NCBI GenBank assembly: GCA_025677825.1
Contig: JAIXMO010000083.1
Span: forward strand, 1-64,000
Source: Helicostylum pulchrum
Taxonomy: Eukaryota; Mucoromycota; Mucoromycetes; Mucorales; Mucoraceae
Direction of reading: 5' to 3'
Length of the DNA: 64,000 nucleotides
In this document: one piece after another, positions 21,483 to 32,552 of the stretch
Layout: the number at the start of each line of letters is the position of its first letter
How positions within the stretch are numbered: the stretch's first letter is position 1
Program-made: the position numbers and the translations under genes
Notes under the pieces: generated by a model
Seen by the model: the letters and a program-made list of their open reading frames with translations, nothing else
Database searches by the model: none
Told to the model about the DNA's origin: nothing

Positions 21483-24400
21483 TTATTGGTTCATGTAGTC
21501 TGAAAGACCTTCTAACAAGTACTGATACGCTAATTTACATGCATCAGTTTCTTCAATTTCAATTACTTTCAGCTTTATCTTTTCAAACTCCCATGTTGTC
21601 ACTGTACCGTTTTTATCAGACATTCTAACCTTTCGAAGCCTTTGTAAAAGTTCAGGCTTCTTTTCAAATTGTCTCTTTGCATAAATCCAAATGTTACCTC
21701 TGGCTTTAGCTTTATTACATATATCTCGTACTTGGTATCCTATCTTTTGTTTAGACTGGAACAATTTTTCGTCCTCCTTCCTTTCTTCCTTTTCTTCCTT
21801 GCTCATTTCTTGATCTTCTTGTTCTTCTTCGTATGGTTCATAATATTCCACTTCGTTATTGCTACGTTTCGTTTGTTCAGGCGCGCGCCATCCTTCATAA
21901 AATATCTCTCCGTACTTATACACTGCTTGCTTTAACGTCTCGCGTTGTCTTTTGTTTAAATTCAATAACTGAAACACTAATTTTTCACCATCGACATTGG
22001 CATTTCCAGACGCTTTACTGTCACTTACTTCGATATACGCAGAAGCAAGAAATACCTGTTCTCTCGATTCACAAAAGTAGTAACAGTTTCCGTTCCGTAT
22101 ATTAGATTCACAAGTAATGCAGTACCATTTGAGACGTAGTGAGATAAAAGATCGAATATAACAACACACTTTCAATATCGTATCTTCTCTTTCTGTACCA
22201 TCGACGACTTCTTTATGTAACTGAGAAAGCCCCATGACCGGTGTATCTTCTTTATTGATTACATCGGTCTCTGGTGCTAGCGTCGTCTCTACTTCAAATG
22301 TCGATACACTATTGGTTATACAATGAAATCGATACGCACTGTGTCGGCCATGTTTACGCAACAAGTTTCGAAACGTAACATGCGCTCCTTCCACTAAGCC
22401 TAACGGGTAATGCTGTGTAGGCGAATCAATATAAATCACAACGGACTCTAATCCATCCAATTGACGTAACTGAACTTGTATATTACGGTTTGATTTAGAT
22501 GTACCTACACCAAACGCACAGTAATCCTCTTCAGCTTCTTCACTCGAGACCACGTTCTCTGCAAATCCCTTTGAAAAATGTTTTGAAACGATAATACCTG
22601 TAATGTTTACTGGCTTCACATAAAAATATTTTTCTTTGTGCAAATATTTTTGATCGGGACATAAAGCTTCAGTTAAAAATTGAGATACGTTGTAAGTTGG
22701 TTCAATGATATTTGTCAAGGATGCTGAAGACTGTGGTGGATTAGGTATAATCGCTCTTAGTTGAATTGCGTTTGCAGTCTGCGTAGTAGTGTTCATTATA
22801 ATCGGACAGATTTCATGCAATTCTTCCGACAGAAAAAATGTCGTCTTGTTTGCGTTTGATCCAGGTCGAATCAATCCTAAAATAACGCACCATCGATCCG
22901 GTTGTAACTGTCTGTTGAATTTTAAACTTTGATTTCGATTGTTTGTAACTAGTACGATTCGTTTACCAGGGTTTATCCCAATTGGGTTACCTCGAGGTCC
23001 TAGCAAACCATACATTACAGCAACCATTCTACTCTCCATCACCTTTTCGCCTTGATGCGTTACTTCAATAGGGAATGTAGTGATAACATGAACTACCGAA
23101 AGCCGCTGTTCTGCATTTTCTACTAATTGATCACAAACAAAATAATCCACTGGTACCGAACTAATATCTTGTTGTATTTGAAATGATCTTTGCGGAGGTC
23201 GATACGCCACGTACAGATCACTGACGTCGAATGAAAGGTAAGTGCAGTCGGGTTGTACCGCTTTTCCTGTTGCCATATCTACAATTGAAAGATCCTCGCA
23301 AAACAATCGAGCCCGTGCACAGATATAAATCGCACCTAGTTTAACATCTTGTGCATTTAATAAAATACGACTTGAATTATCCACAAACATGATGCGACCA
23401 TCGTCCGCCATCTCCACAAGTCCCACCAGATAAAACTCGTTTTCAAATAATGCACGTTGTACTAATACCTTGTTTTGTTCAAACGCGTGGTTCTCACCGG
23501 CCAAATCCAATGAATAAGGAAATAGCTTATCTTCTAAACTGGACTTGACGTTCTTCAAGTCTGGAAATGAATTCAGCATCACATTCTTACCGCACGTCAC
23601 CACTTGACAGATCTCATCGTGTCTCAAAAACCCTTCACTGTCGATTTGGCACGGTTCTATCGTACCCAATGCATGCCTACGAATACTTTTAAACGCTGTA
23701 AATATTGCTTCTGCGTCTAAATCGGCCATATTGGAAAATCTATACTCTAACATGGCATAAATTTCCAACTGTTGCATCAGTTGCGTAAAATTAGTCTGAC
23801 GCATGACAATGTCCATATAAACCTTGTGCTTTAGGTCAATCAATTGTATCGGTTCCGTAGGTACTGTGCAATGCACTGCAAATGATTCGATTTCGATACT
23901 GGTGTTTTGACATCCGATCAGCATTGGACAATCGTTTTCGAGCTGCCACAGGTTTAATAGGTGACTAGTATGTTGTAGCGATTTCGAAAGCTTGGTTGCG
24001 TGGAATTGAAAGATACGGAGACGTGTGCCGAGTCGAAACGGTTTACTGGGTGAATAGTTAGTATAGTGAAATAAACACAAGGTTAATTTCTTTTCTAGTT
24101 CGTAGATGCCAAATAATGCGTCAATCACTCGTGTAATGGTTCCTGTAAAATTAGCCGGGTTTTGTACTTCTGTTACGGTCAGTGGGTATGTTGGATGATT
24201 AGGTTTGATTGCGATTTTTTGATATTGGATAGGTGTGATGGCACACGCACTAGCGTTTGAATCGAATGAGAACATGTCTCGTTCAGATACTGAAGTAATC
24301 GAAAGGTCTTTAAAGCAGTGTAATGAACCGATACGAAAGTAACGGTGATACTTTTCACAGTCTTTGCCACTGAATTGAATCGTGACACATTGTTGGTCTC

Positions 24401-24896
24401 TCACTAACTGTAAATAAAAATAAGAACGAACATCGGGTGGAGCAAATAAACTGGAGATGGCGTAGATTTGACCTGCCAAATCAATAGATTTAGCAGTAGC
24501 ACAGGAAAGTTGGTGGTTTGGCACGTAAAATACATGTTGCTGCAGTGACCGATATAATGTGTTTTGTGATAGATAATGTCTTCTTAAAATGGATTCCTCG
24601 GAACGTTCTGTAAAAACGGAATCTAGTTGGAACTCCAAGTACCTGTAACCACTGACATGATCGAAAATGTAATTCCATTTGGTAATGAGTACTTTTACTC
24701 TGTGGTATCTTGGTAGGAATAGATCTACCAGGCAAGGAATAAATTGCTTGGTAGTTAGGTCGATAAGTTCTACGGTGCCTCGTTCTAGACTGGCCTCCTT
24801 TGACACCATAAATAACATGCCAGAAAGCTTTTGGCCATTTGACGTTTGACCATGGGTCTTCTGAAATAATTGGTCTGGTGTTATTATACTTGACAT
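21483..24896 (-). CDS. Large OB-fold protein, probable CTC1-like subunit of the CST complex (1137 aa)
   Basis: A single uninterrupted exon, unusual in this intron-rich window. Successive short beta-rich blocks look like repeated OB folds, e.g. GTVELIDLTTKQFIPCLVD, RVKVLITKWNYIF, NPANFTGTITRVIDALFGI, YVKPVNITGIIVSKHF, YPLGLVEGAHVTFRNLLR. Near residues 926-942 a zinc-ribbon-like group (WYCITC...GNCYYFC) is inserted into a late block (ILKVCCYIRSFISLRLKWYC), before an acidic linker and a C-terminal helical segment. Length (human CTC1 about 1217 aa), serial OB folds and a zinc ribbon in the last third fit CTC1, the large subunit of the CTC1-STN1-TEN1 telomere/replication complex. RPA-type or other OB-fold proteins are alternatives, and no diagnostic motif settles it. 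ATG at 24896 is the first in the ORF. Confidence 0.5.
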   Translation of the reverse strand: MSSIITPDQLFQKTHGQTSNGQKLSGMLFMVSKEASLERGTVELIDLTTKQFIPCLVDLFLPRYHRVKVLITKWNYIFDHVSGYRYLEFQLDSVFTERSEESILRRHYLSQNTLYRSLQQHVFYVPNHQLSCATAKSIDLAGQIYAISSLFAPPDVRSYFYLQLVRDQQCVTIQFSGKDCEKYHRYFRIGSLHCFKDLSITSVSERDMFSFDSNASACAITPIQYQKIAIKPNHPTYPLTVTEVQNPANFTGTITRVIDALFGIYELEKKLTLCLFHYTNYSPSKPFRLGTRLRIFQFHATKLSKSLQHTSHLLNLWQLENDCPMLIGCQNTSIEIESFAVHCTVPTEPIQLIDLKHKVYMDIVMRQTNFTQLMQQLEIYAMLEYRFSNMADLDAEAIFTAFKSIRRHALGTIEPCQIDSEGFLRHDEICQVVTCGKNVMLNSFPDLKNVKSSLEDKLFPYSLDLAGENHAFEQNKVLVQRALFENEFYLVGLVEMADDGRIMFVDNSSRILLNAQDVKLGAIYICARARLFCEDLSIVDMATGKAVQPDCTYLSFDVSDLYVAYRPPQRSFQIQQDISSVPVDYFVCDQLVENAEQRLSVVHVITTFPIEVTHQGEKVMESRMVAVMYGLLGPRGNPIGINPGKRIVLVTNNRNQSLKFNRQLQPDRWCVILGLIRPGSNANKTTFFLSEELHEICPIIMNTTTQTANAIQLRAIIPNPPQSSASLTNIIEPTYNVSQFLTEALCPDQKYLHKEKYFYVKPVNITGIIVSKHFSKGFAENVVSSEEAEEDYCAFGVGTSKSNRNIQVQLRQLDGLESVVIYIDSPTQHYPLGLVEGAHVTFRNLLRKHGRHSAYRFHCITNSVSTFEVETTLAPETDVINKEDTPVMGLSQLHKEVVDGTEREDTILKVCCYIRSFISLRLKWYCITCESNIRNGNCYYFCESREQVFLASAYIEVSDSKASGNANVDGEKLVFQLLNLNKRQRETLKQAVYKYGEIFYEGWRAPEQTKRSNNEVEYYEPYEEEQEDQEMSKEEKEERKEDEKLFQSKQKIGYQVRDICNKAKARGNIWIYAKRQFEKKPELLQRLRKVRMSDKNGTVTTWEFEKIKLKVIEIEETDACKLAYQYLLEGLSDYMNQ

Positions 24897-25518
24897 GGTA
24901 AAAACTCTTGTTTATAAAAAAAAAGGAACAATACCTTTTTTTAATTTTCAATTTTTTTTTTAGAAAAACATGACTTTGATTTTTTTTTGCTTATTTTGGT
25001 ATTTACTTGATGTTTAACCTTCAGAGCACTGTTAAAAGAAGGGCGAAAACCAGACGACGCGTTAGATATTCCATTGTTAAAATACGGTTGACGTATTTAA
25101 TAAAACTTAAAAACCTTAGATTAAAAGTGTAATGATAAACAACGTTTTATGAGAAGCAGCAACAACAAATGCCAGTTTAAAAGTCAATTGATAACTTTTA
25201 TTTTATTTTCGGGCTTATGAGAGTTGATACAGCGATGATGACAAAACGATAATGATCCAAGTTCATAACAAATCCTGGTAAATCTTGAATCGATAATGGT
25301 GGATATTAAAAATATGATTATTTCAAAATATAGCATTGTTTTCTTCAATTGCAATGCTTATCAATCCAATGTAAAGCAAAACAGTAAAGAAAAATCTAAG
25401 CCGACGGCTTCTTTTTTGTACTACCTTTGAAAGGGCTTAGTTCATCATTAAAATTAAAACATTTTCTTTTTTTTATTTCATTCGCTTTTTTACTTCAAAA
25501 AAAGTTAAATATTTCATC
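24897..25518. other. Intergenic region, divergent
   Basis: It holds the 5' regions of the CTC1-like gene (-) and of the small protein at 25519 (+). AT-rich; no gene, RNA or repeat recognised. Confidence 0.5.
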
Positions 25519-25959
25519 ATGACTCGAATTACTAAAGTCGTAAGCACTTCTTCATTCAATCTGACACAAGTAGCTGATAATGCTAGTCTTAGCTCCTGTC
25601 CCGTAGGAGTTGTTCCCGTTACCAATGGTGCGATCAGATATGCTGGTGCTTGTATTCCGTATAATTCCACCGATTTGTTTCAAGTGGAATGTACTAATAT
25701 CGACAGAAAAGATATTCCTACCACTGCAAACTGTGATTATGTTTTTAAAAATATCGTCAGTAAAGATTCTACTTACTACTGTTCTATTTCATGTGAGCAA
25801 AGTACCCCGGGTATTGTTCCGCGTAGTCTTCCTGATTATTATGTATCTCATAACTCTGTTGCAATGACTGGTGGTGCTTCTACAATACAGTCTAGTCTTC
25901 TCCTCCTTCTTTCAGCGCTATTTATTACTGTAGTAATGAGCATCAAGCGCAACCATTAG
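25519..25959 (+). CDS. Small Cys-containing protein with C-terminal hydrophobic anchor (146 aa)
   Basis: Intact ORF with ATG at 25519. Seven cysteines lie in the first 95 residues (SSCPVG, AGACIPY, VECTN, ANCDY, YYCSISCEQ), with possible N-glycosylation sites (NLT, NAS, NST). The end is a hydrophobic segment (SSLLLLLSALFITVVMSI) followed by KRNH. This looks like a surface protein with a GPI-attachment or tail-anchor signal. There is no N-terminal signal peptide in the ORF as read, so either an upstream signal exon is missing from this model or the gene is a truncated copy. I do not recognise the family. Confidence 0.5.
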   Translation: MTRITKVVSTSSFNLTQVADNASLSSCPVGVVPVTNGAIRYAGACIPYNSTDLFQVECTNIDRKDIPTTANCDYVFKNIVSKDSTYYCSISCEQSTPGIVPRSLPDYYVSHNSVAMTGGASTIQSSLLLLLSALFITVVMSIKRNH

Positions 25960-26437
25960 CATATATAGTCATAAAACTCAACCCATTAATCTAACTTTTT
26001 TTAATATCTCATTGTAATAAAATAATCATAAATTCTTATAAACCATAATAACGTACCCAACCATGTACATCTTGCTGTATAAACGTTACAATGGCCTTAA
26101 AAATAACCTAATATATCACTCTAAGCAAGCTTACTTTCGTACTTACATATTCCCAGCACTAAAAAAAAACCCGATCATTCTACAGTAGAACTTCTTTGTT
26201 ATTCAATATTAAGTAATTCACACCCGGTTTTGAAGCTGGGGACCAATGAAGTTCTTGAGAAATATATCCTTAAATTAGGTCACCCCTAAATAGAGCCGCT
26301 ACTGTATATCCAGTGTTATTGCTTTTTCAATGTTTATGCTTGGACAGTCGTCATATAGCAGTTACCTCAAAACACTCGAATCAAAAAAATAGAAAGAACA
26401 AATCCTTTTTTTTTTACCGGCACATTCCGTAAACATG
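25960..26437. other. Intergenic region holding a MITE
   Basis: Apart from the short inverted-repeat element at 26183-26304, nothing recognisable. The flanks are AT-rich. Confidence 0.5.
26183..26304. mobile_element. Pogo-like MITE, copy A (122 bp)
   Basis: Bounded by CAGTAG and its complement CTACTG, each directly next to a TA dinucleotide, as expected for the TA target duplication of Tc1/mariner-class elements. Termini starting CAGTAGAAC-type are typical of fungal pogo/Fot-like elements. The two ends match imperfectly over about 15 bp (CAGTAGAACTTCTTT against CAGTAGCGGCTCTAT). The right 76 bp recur, in reverse orientation and with about two differences, at 42551-42626. It has no coding capacity. 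Confidence 0.65.
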
Positions 26438-27233
26438 TCAAGTATCATTCTTATGGACTTGCCTCTTTTAAAACATTGTGTGCGGTTAACTACAAGACAG
26501 GTTCGAATTATTATTACTAAATAAGATATTCCGTTTAATTTTTTTTAACGCTGCCGTTTATTCGATACTATTTTCGAATTTAATTATGAAAATAATGGTT
26601 ACTACCGAGAAAACTTTCTATAAAAGCTTTACTGATATAAGTGTCATATCCTCAAGAGTGGACAGTAAGCTACTTGGAAAAGTTTGAGAATTTACGTGAT
26701 TTGAATCTGTCACAAATGCTTCAAGAAATAAAAGCTTTAATTTACCGTCTTCCAAAAACCATGTTACTTAATATTACTACAGTCATATATGAGTTTGTTT
26801 TGAACAAGGAACTCTTGTTTTTTTATTTCATACCGATTTTGTATAGTAGCACAATCGCATATAAGAAGATATAGTCTAGCTGTAGAGAAGGAGAAGATAT
26901 GCCTCATTTTTGTTTCTGAGTTTTTTTTATAAGCATATTGAAGTATTAATTTTATAAAAACCACGTTACATTTACATTTGTTTATCGTCATCATTTTATT
27001 CCTGCATAACTTCCTTCGACTCAGAACCATTTGATGCAGAGCAGTTATAAAACGAATTCAGTTTGGTAAAGATGTAATGACCAGCGCATCCGTAACAGAA
27101 TATGTTGGCCGACTCGGAAGTATTGATCAATTCAATACTTCGAAGTCAACGGTGCAATCTTACTCTCGTCAATCATTGCGGCAGAGACGAGTAGTAACCC
27201 GACAAATTACAACAACAAAAACAAAAAATTAAA
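26438..27233 (+). pseudogene. Decayed RhoGAP-like gene
   Basis: Three separated blocks read like parts of one protein. Around 26438-26503: SSIILMDLPLLKHCVRLT. Around 26644-26800: EWTVSYLEKFENLRDLNL followed by MLQEIKALIYRLPKTMLL. Around 27061-27233: FGKDVMTSASVTEY, then a Ser/Gln/Arg-rich tail ending at a TAA. The middle block resembles the RhoGAP segment with a short helix and xLPxxNxxxL, and the third the conserved V-V-F-G-P-T region. The strand between the second and third blocks has no open frame or convincing splice sites, and the phases do not join. I infer a degenerated gene; a misread multi-exon gene is the alternative. Confidence 0.33.
27117..27141. repeat. Perfect 10-bp inverted repeat
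   Basis: GAAGTATTGA and its complement TCAATACTTC are separated by 5 bp. It lies within the third block of the RhoGAP-like remnant, so it may be a coding coincidence. Confidence 0.6.
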
Positions 27234-27611
27234 CAAATCAAATAGATGGTATTTCAAGTATTTGCAGTTATTTGACTTGTCCTATACTACAATACCTAAC
27301 GTCCATTGCCGTACTCGTGTCTTCGTCAGAATATAGTCTTGCCATCATCCATTATAGTCTCAAAACGTTATTTTTTTTTGGCTTCTTTGTTTCCCCAATG
27401 TCTCTGTTTTAGTTATCTACAGGTATCAGAAACTTATTAGTATACATAGTCTGGAATAAATACAGTAAATGTTCTTAATACGTAGTAGACAAAAAAAAAT
27501 GAGTAATAATAAAAAGCTTCCATTCATTCGAAAGAGTTTAAAAAATATGTGAAATTATTCGATTTTTAATATGTTTATTATACAGATATGGGGGAATGTT
27601 TTGTTTTATAA
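27234..27611. other. Intergenic region downstream of ILV3
   Basis: AT-rich 3' flanking DNA of the dihydroxyacid dehydratase gene. Nothing recognised. Confidence 0.5.
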
Positions 27612-29722
27612 TTACAACTCGTCAGTAACAGCACCTTCACTAGCACTCTTGACAGTCATACAGTATCTTGCCAAGACGCCACGAGTATATTTGGGAGGTT
27701 GAGGAACAAAGTTCTTCTTACGCTCAGCAAGTTCTTCATCGGAAACCTCCAAGTTCATTTCACGAGATTCGGCATCGATAGTGATAACATCACCATCCTT
27801 TACCAAACCAATGGGGCCGCCAACTTGTGCTTCAGGACAGACGTGGCCGATAATGAAACCGTGAGATCCACCAGAGAAACGACCATCAGTTAAAAGAGCA
27901 ACATCGTTACCTAAACCAGCACCCATGATGGCGGAAGAGGGCTTAAGCATCTCTCGCATACCGGGACCACCAATAGGACCTTCGTTCTTAATGATGACAA
28001 CAATCTTTTCGCCCTTCTTGAACTCGTTCTTCTCGAGAGTCTTGATAAAGTCTTCCTCGCCGTCAAAGACACGGGCCTTACCAGTGAATTGAAGACCTTC
28101 CTTACCGGTAATTTTTGCAACAGAACCTTCAGGAGCCAAGTTACCACGAAGAATTTGTAAATGGCCACTGGCCTTGATAGGGTTAGAAAGAGGACGGATG
28201 ATATCTTGACCTTGAGGAAGACCGGGAAGAGCATGAAGATTCTCTTCGAGAGATTTACCGGTGACGGTCATAACGTTACCGTCGATCATCTTCTCTTCCA
28301 TAAGGTACTTGAGAATAGCGGGGATACCACCAATAGCATGAAGATCTTCCATAACGTACTTACCACTAGGCTTCAAATCAGCCAAGAAGGGAGATTTGTC
28401 ACTAGCAGCTTGGAAATCATCCAAAGTTAACTTGACACCGACACTCTTGGCAATAGCAATCAAGTGAAGAACAACGTTGGTAGAACCACCGAGAACCATG
28501 GTAAGAACCATAGCATTTTCAAGAGCTGCACGGGTCATAATGTCGCGAGGCAAAATGTTCTTTTCGAGAAGGTTAAGAATAGCATGACCAGCATTGTGAC
28601 ATTCGGCAATCTTTTCGGGGTATGAAGCGGGAGTGGAAGAAGAGTAAGGTAAAGTCATACCCATTGCTTCAGCAGCAGAGGCCATGGTATTAGCAGTATA
28701 CACTATTTTTTTATATATAATTAGTAACCGGCTCCACTCGACCGTAACTTTAATGCTTTAAATACTTACTACCACCACAAGCACCGGGGCCCGGACAAGC
28801 ATGACGAATAATATCGTAACGCTTATCTTCATCAATGGTACCAGCAACGTACTCACCGTAAGCTTGGAAAGCGGAGACAATATCTAATTTACCACCACCA
28901 CAACTTTGACCGGGTTTAATGGTACCACCATAGACCATCAAAGAAGGACGGTTGACACGACCCATAGCCATCAAGACACCGGGCATGTTTTTATCACAAC
29001 CGGGAATAGAGATATTAGCGTCGTACCATTGACCACCCATGACCTATATATACATTATTAATAAATAAAAAATAAAAACTTGCTTGATAGAGTGCATATA
29101 ACTTACAGTTTCAATACTATCGGCAATCAAATCTCTGGATTGGAGAGAGTAGCTCATACCTCTAGTACCCATAGAGATACCATCACTAACACCAATAGTG
29201 TTGAAACGGTAACCGATAAGACCGGCGTCCTGAACGCCCTTCTTAACCTCGCCAGCCAAGTCCAAAAGATGCATGTTACAAGGATTACCTTCATACCAAC
29301 TATAGAAACGTGTCAGACTAGCTTTTTTTAAATGAAAAAAAGCTATAAAATACTTACACACTAGCAATACCAACTTGAGCCTTGTTCATATCTTCATCAG
29401 TTAAACCAGTTGCGTATACTAATTTATTCTACGCGTTAAAATCCAAATACTATCCCTCTCTCTCTCTTTTTTCGGAAATACTTACACATGGCTTGAGAAG
29501 CACCTTGACTCTTGGGTTGGGTAATAATAGAGCTATACTTGTTTAATTTTTTCTTGTTATCAGAAGCATAATGTCTAAGACCGATAGGTGCAGCCTTGGA
29601 AGCATCGCGGCTATTATATAAAAAATTAATCTTGTATATTTTTTTTTAAAAATACACGAATATATAACTTACAAAGTACGTGTTGCGAGAGGTGTTGCTC
29701 TCGAGAGAAGTTTAGAAGCCAT
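27612..29722 (-). CDS. ILV3: Dihydroxyacid dehydratase, mitochondrial (~597 aa)
   Basis: Six proposed exons on the minus strand: 29722-29673, 29610-29486, 29418-29358, 29299-29107, 29043-28770, 28702-27612. The 597 residues match the usual fungal length. The N-terminus ([16 protein letters not shown]...) is basic and Ser/Thr-rich like a mitochondrial presequence. Conserved family segments are [58 protein letters not shown] and [18 protein letters not shown]. The Cys residues of NPCN, PGCD and GACGG are the iron-sulfur ligands of the family. It converts 2,3-dihydroxy-3-methyl acids to branched 2-oxo acids, the third step of valine, isoleucine and leucine synthesis. C-rich third positions and strong family match suggest a well-expressed housekeeping gene. 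Confidence 0.96.
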
Positions 29723-30375
29723 TTTAATGTAAAGGTTATTAAAGAAGCAAAAAAAAAGAGTAGGGAGGGTTTAAAAAAAATGGGTTTTTTAAAAGAAACT
29801 GAAAAGAAAGAGGAAATGCAAAACTGTTCATGTCAAGTAAAAGAAATAAAGGTGAGTCTTTTGCACAACTAGCGATATGATTGGTGACTGATCCTAAGTC
29901 ATTTTTGTTCAATCTTGATGAAGAGTCCTCATAGGTTGTGCATGCCGGAAGCTCAAATTACTAAGTTTTTTTTGTTTTTTTTTGTACAACTCACGTAATA
30001 CTATCGCATAACAAGAGAGTGGTTGCTATAAGGAGTACAGTGCTTCCACTCTCAAACCGTACATTTTTGAAACAAGTGTAAAAATAGATGATTAAATAGA
30101 TCACATCAGCCAAAAGTGACCTCCCATTTTATCAGCGCAAGATGTATTTATTTATTCAGTCATTTTTTTTGAAAAAGATCCGCCACAAGTGGTGTATATA
30201 GCGTTTTGTGCGACCACGGGCTACCCTATCCAAACATAGACTATGTAGCTCTTAAGAAAAACGTTAGTTTATTGGTATTGCCATAATCAATACAAGTGAT
30301 GTATTGAATACACCAGGTAAATATTTTTACGTTGGTTATTATTTATTTATCAACTCTTCTTTTTTATTATTTTAG
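29723..30375. other. Upstream region of ILV3 and 5' flank of a pseudogene
   Basis: Contains the ILV3 promoter (minus strand). No perfect Leu3-type CCGG-N2-CCGG site was seen. From about 30200 the sequence may include a lost first exon of the plus-strand pseudogene. Confidence 0.45.
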
Positions 30376-31160
30376 ACTTCTGCCTGATAAAAATTGGCGA
30401 AATATTACAAAGTATGATTTTTGCTTCTACTATCAGAATGGATGTACTGCTACCAAAAATGAAGCACATCCATCGTATTCACATAACCTTCAATGTACGT
30501 TGAAAAAGGTCCAAATTAATAGTAGCTACTATAAAATTTTAAAAAGCTGCGAGGCAATTGTGAAGGTGAGGCATAATATTTCAGCTGTTTCGGCAAGCTA
30601 CTGATACTTTTTGGTTAAAACAGAATGCACATAATAATTATGCTAATAAATACTTCTGGGACCACGAAGTTAATAAAATAGCTAAGATTTCTTCAGACGA
30701 GTTATTTGCAGAAGTAATGTATTCGTTGATATATGATAAGATCGCCTATACATTGTTTGCTTTATTTACTTTTTTTTTTTTTTTTTTTTTTTGCTAATAG
30801 AAAGAACTCAAAATAATGAAGACAACAACGACCGTAACTGCGTTATGTTCATATAATCAAGAATTATTATAAGCAAGTAGCTATAGCATTCAACAAGATG
30901 TAAGCGGTAGTTCTAGCAAGGATAGTTTAAGCGATGACAATGCGAGCGAAAATGTAAGTATAACGGATGTATGTCTCTGCAAAAAAAAAGGATAAAGACA
31001 CGTGAGTCTATTCAAAAGTTGGTTGACATGAGCATCGGAAAAGAAGACCACACAGCACAAATTTTAACTGGTTTGTCAAACTTGCAAGTTTATATTGTAA
31101 AACGACGTCAACATAAATACCGCTCAAAAGCCGAATTCTATTTTATTTTTCTTTATTTTT
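30376..31160 (+). pseudogene. Disrupted multi-exon gene of unknown family
   Basis: Blocks that join in frame at good splice sites: from 30376 (LPDKNWRNITKYDFCFYYQN...SCEAIVK), from 30625 (NAHNNYANKYFWDHEVNKIA...ELFAE), and from 30801 (KELKIMKTTTTVTALCSYNQ). The frame is then broken by a TAA at 30870-30872. Beyond it the same frame continues sensibly (ASSYSIQQDVSGSSSKDSLS) to about 30960. A shift at the run of nine A (30981-30989) is needed to reach the last block (RIKTRESIQKLVDMSIGKED). One stop and one frameshift in an otherwise gene-like reading suggest a recent pseudogene. No family recognised. Confidence 0.42.
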
Positions 31161-32552
31161 AAAGATAGTTTGGACAGTTGAAATACATTTTTTTAGTTAA
31201 CATATATTATTATAGAGTATTATAGAGTATATAGCAACATATAGTATTGTATATACTCTATTTTTAAAGGTAATTATCTTTTTTTTCATATCACCATACG
31301 TGCAGATAATGGTTGACAGTAGAGTCACTATGGATTATCGATACATCGAGATATCGTTACGTTTACTTGAACCTTTTTTCAGTTTGGGATATTTTTTCTT
31401 TGGATTTTATGACTTAGTTGTGTACTTTTTTTTTTTTGACATTTCCTTGTTTGTCCAATTAAATTGTGTTCAAGTATCTGATGAGTCACTATATATAGAG
31501 AGATATGCTAGTGTTTAAGAGTCATAGGTACTAATTTTATATAAATTTAGGATAATTGTATGTCCGGGTATGCCGGAGTACCTTACAACAAGTATATGTA
31601 GAAAACATACGTCTTTTTTTTTCAAAAAAAATGGCGACAAAGAAAGAAAAAGATCAGTAATTTGTAGAATGAAGTTGCTTTTTTTAAAAAGAAGTAATTT
31701 ACTGTAGTACGAGTTGAACAATAATAGAAACCCTTATTTTTTTATATTTGACAATTGGCCTTTTGATATTTCATTCGGTTCGAGGGAATCAGAATCTGCA
31801 GAAAAAACTCTACCATAAATTCCGAGGGGAAAAAAGAACTGAGATTTAACTACAGATTGAGGATGGATACCTTTTAGTGTAACGTATTTTTTAATTTTTT
31901 TATGGTTAGCGATTTAAAGAACAATAGAGAATAGACTAGAGCAATAGTTTATTTTATTCACTATTTAATAACTCACTTGTGCGAGATATACATTCTAATA
32001 TTATTTGCATTGGCGTAGAGTGAAAAGCAGTAAGGAAATTCGAGATGAAATTAGTTAGAGTACTTGTTGTTCCTCTAAACTAACCTAAACGATCATATGT
32101 ATTGTTACGATTTTTAAATTATCGTTTAATTGACAAGATGAAAAAAAAGGGAAGGCTTGTATCTTGTTATGATGTAAAGAGGTGCCACATTTAGAATGAA
32201 AAAAAAAAAGAATTCCTTGAATTCGCCTGTACAATTTTTAACGTATTTTACAGGCAATCGTCATTTTTCGCCTTAAAAAAAGGGATCTGTTTGTCTATGT
32301 CGTATTGCAACCTATAGGGTAAAAAACACGAGGAAAAGTATGCTCACAGTATCATATGATGGTACCTTACAGTTGAAAAAAAAAAAGGCATATTACAGCA
32401 TGTGTCACCATTAATATCGCACAAAGAAATTCATTGTAACATCAATTTTATTTTTATTTTTTTGTGGTATAAGTTTCACTACCTTTTTACCTTCCCCCCT
32501 CCCTTTTTCCCATTCTCTTTATTTTATTTTAACGAAATAGTAAAAAAAAAAA
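31161..32552. other. AT-rich intergenic region
   Basis: No gene supported. It includes an inverted repeat (11-bp arms at 31223-31233 and 31250-31260) and the promoter of the aspartic protease gene, ending in a pyrimidine-rich stretch (32490-32530) before an A-rich start context. Confidence 0.5.
31223..31260. repeat. Inverted repeat, 11-bp arms
   Basis: TAGAGTATATA and its complement TATATACTCTA are separated by 16 bp in AT-rich DNA. It could form a hairpin; function unknown. Confidence 0.55.

Noticed and set aside
27117..27141. Hairpin as a transcription terminator
   Set aside because: The organism is a eukaryote, the hairpin lies within a coding-like block and no T run follows.
31776..31800. 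GGTTCGAG-type tRNA T-loop look-alike
   Set aside because: No matching D-arm or acceptor stem upstream.
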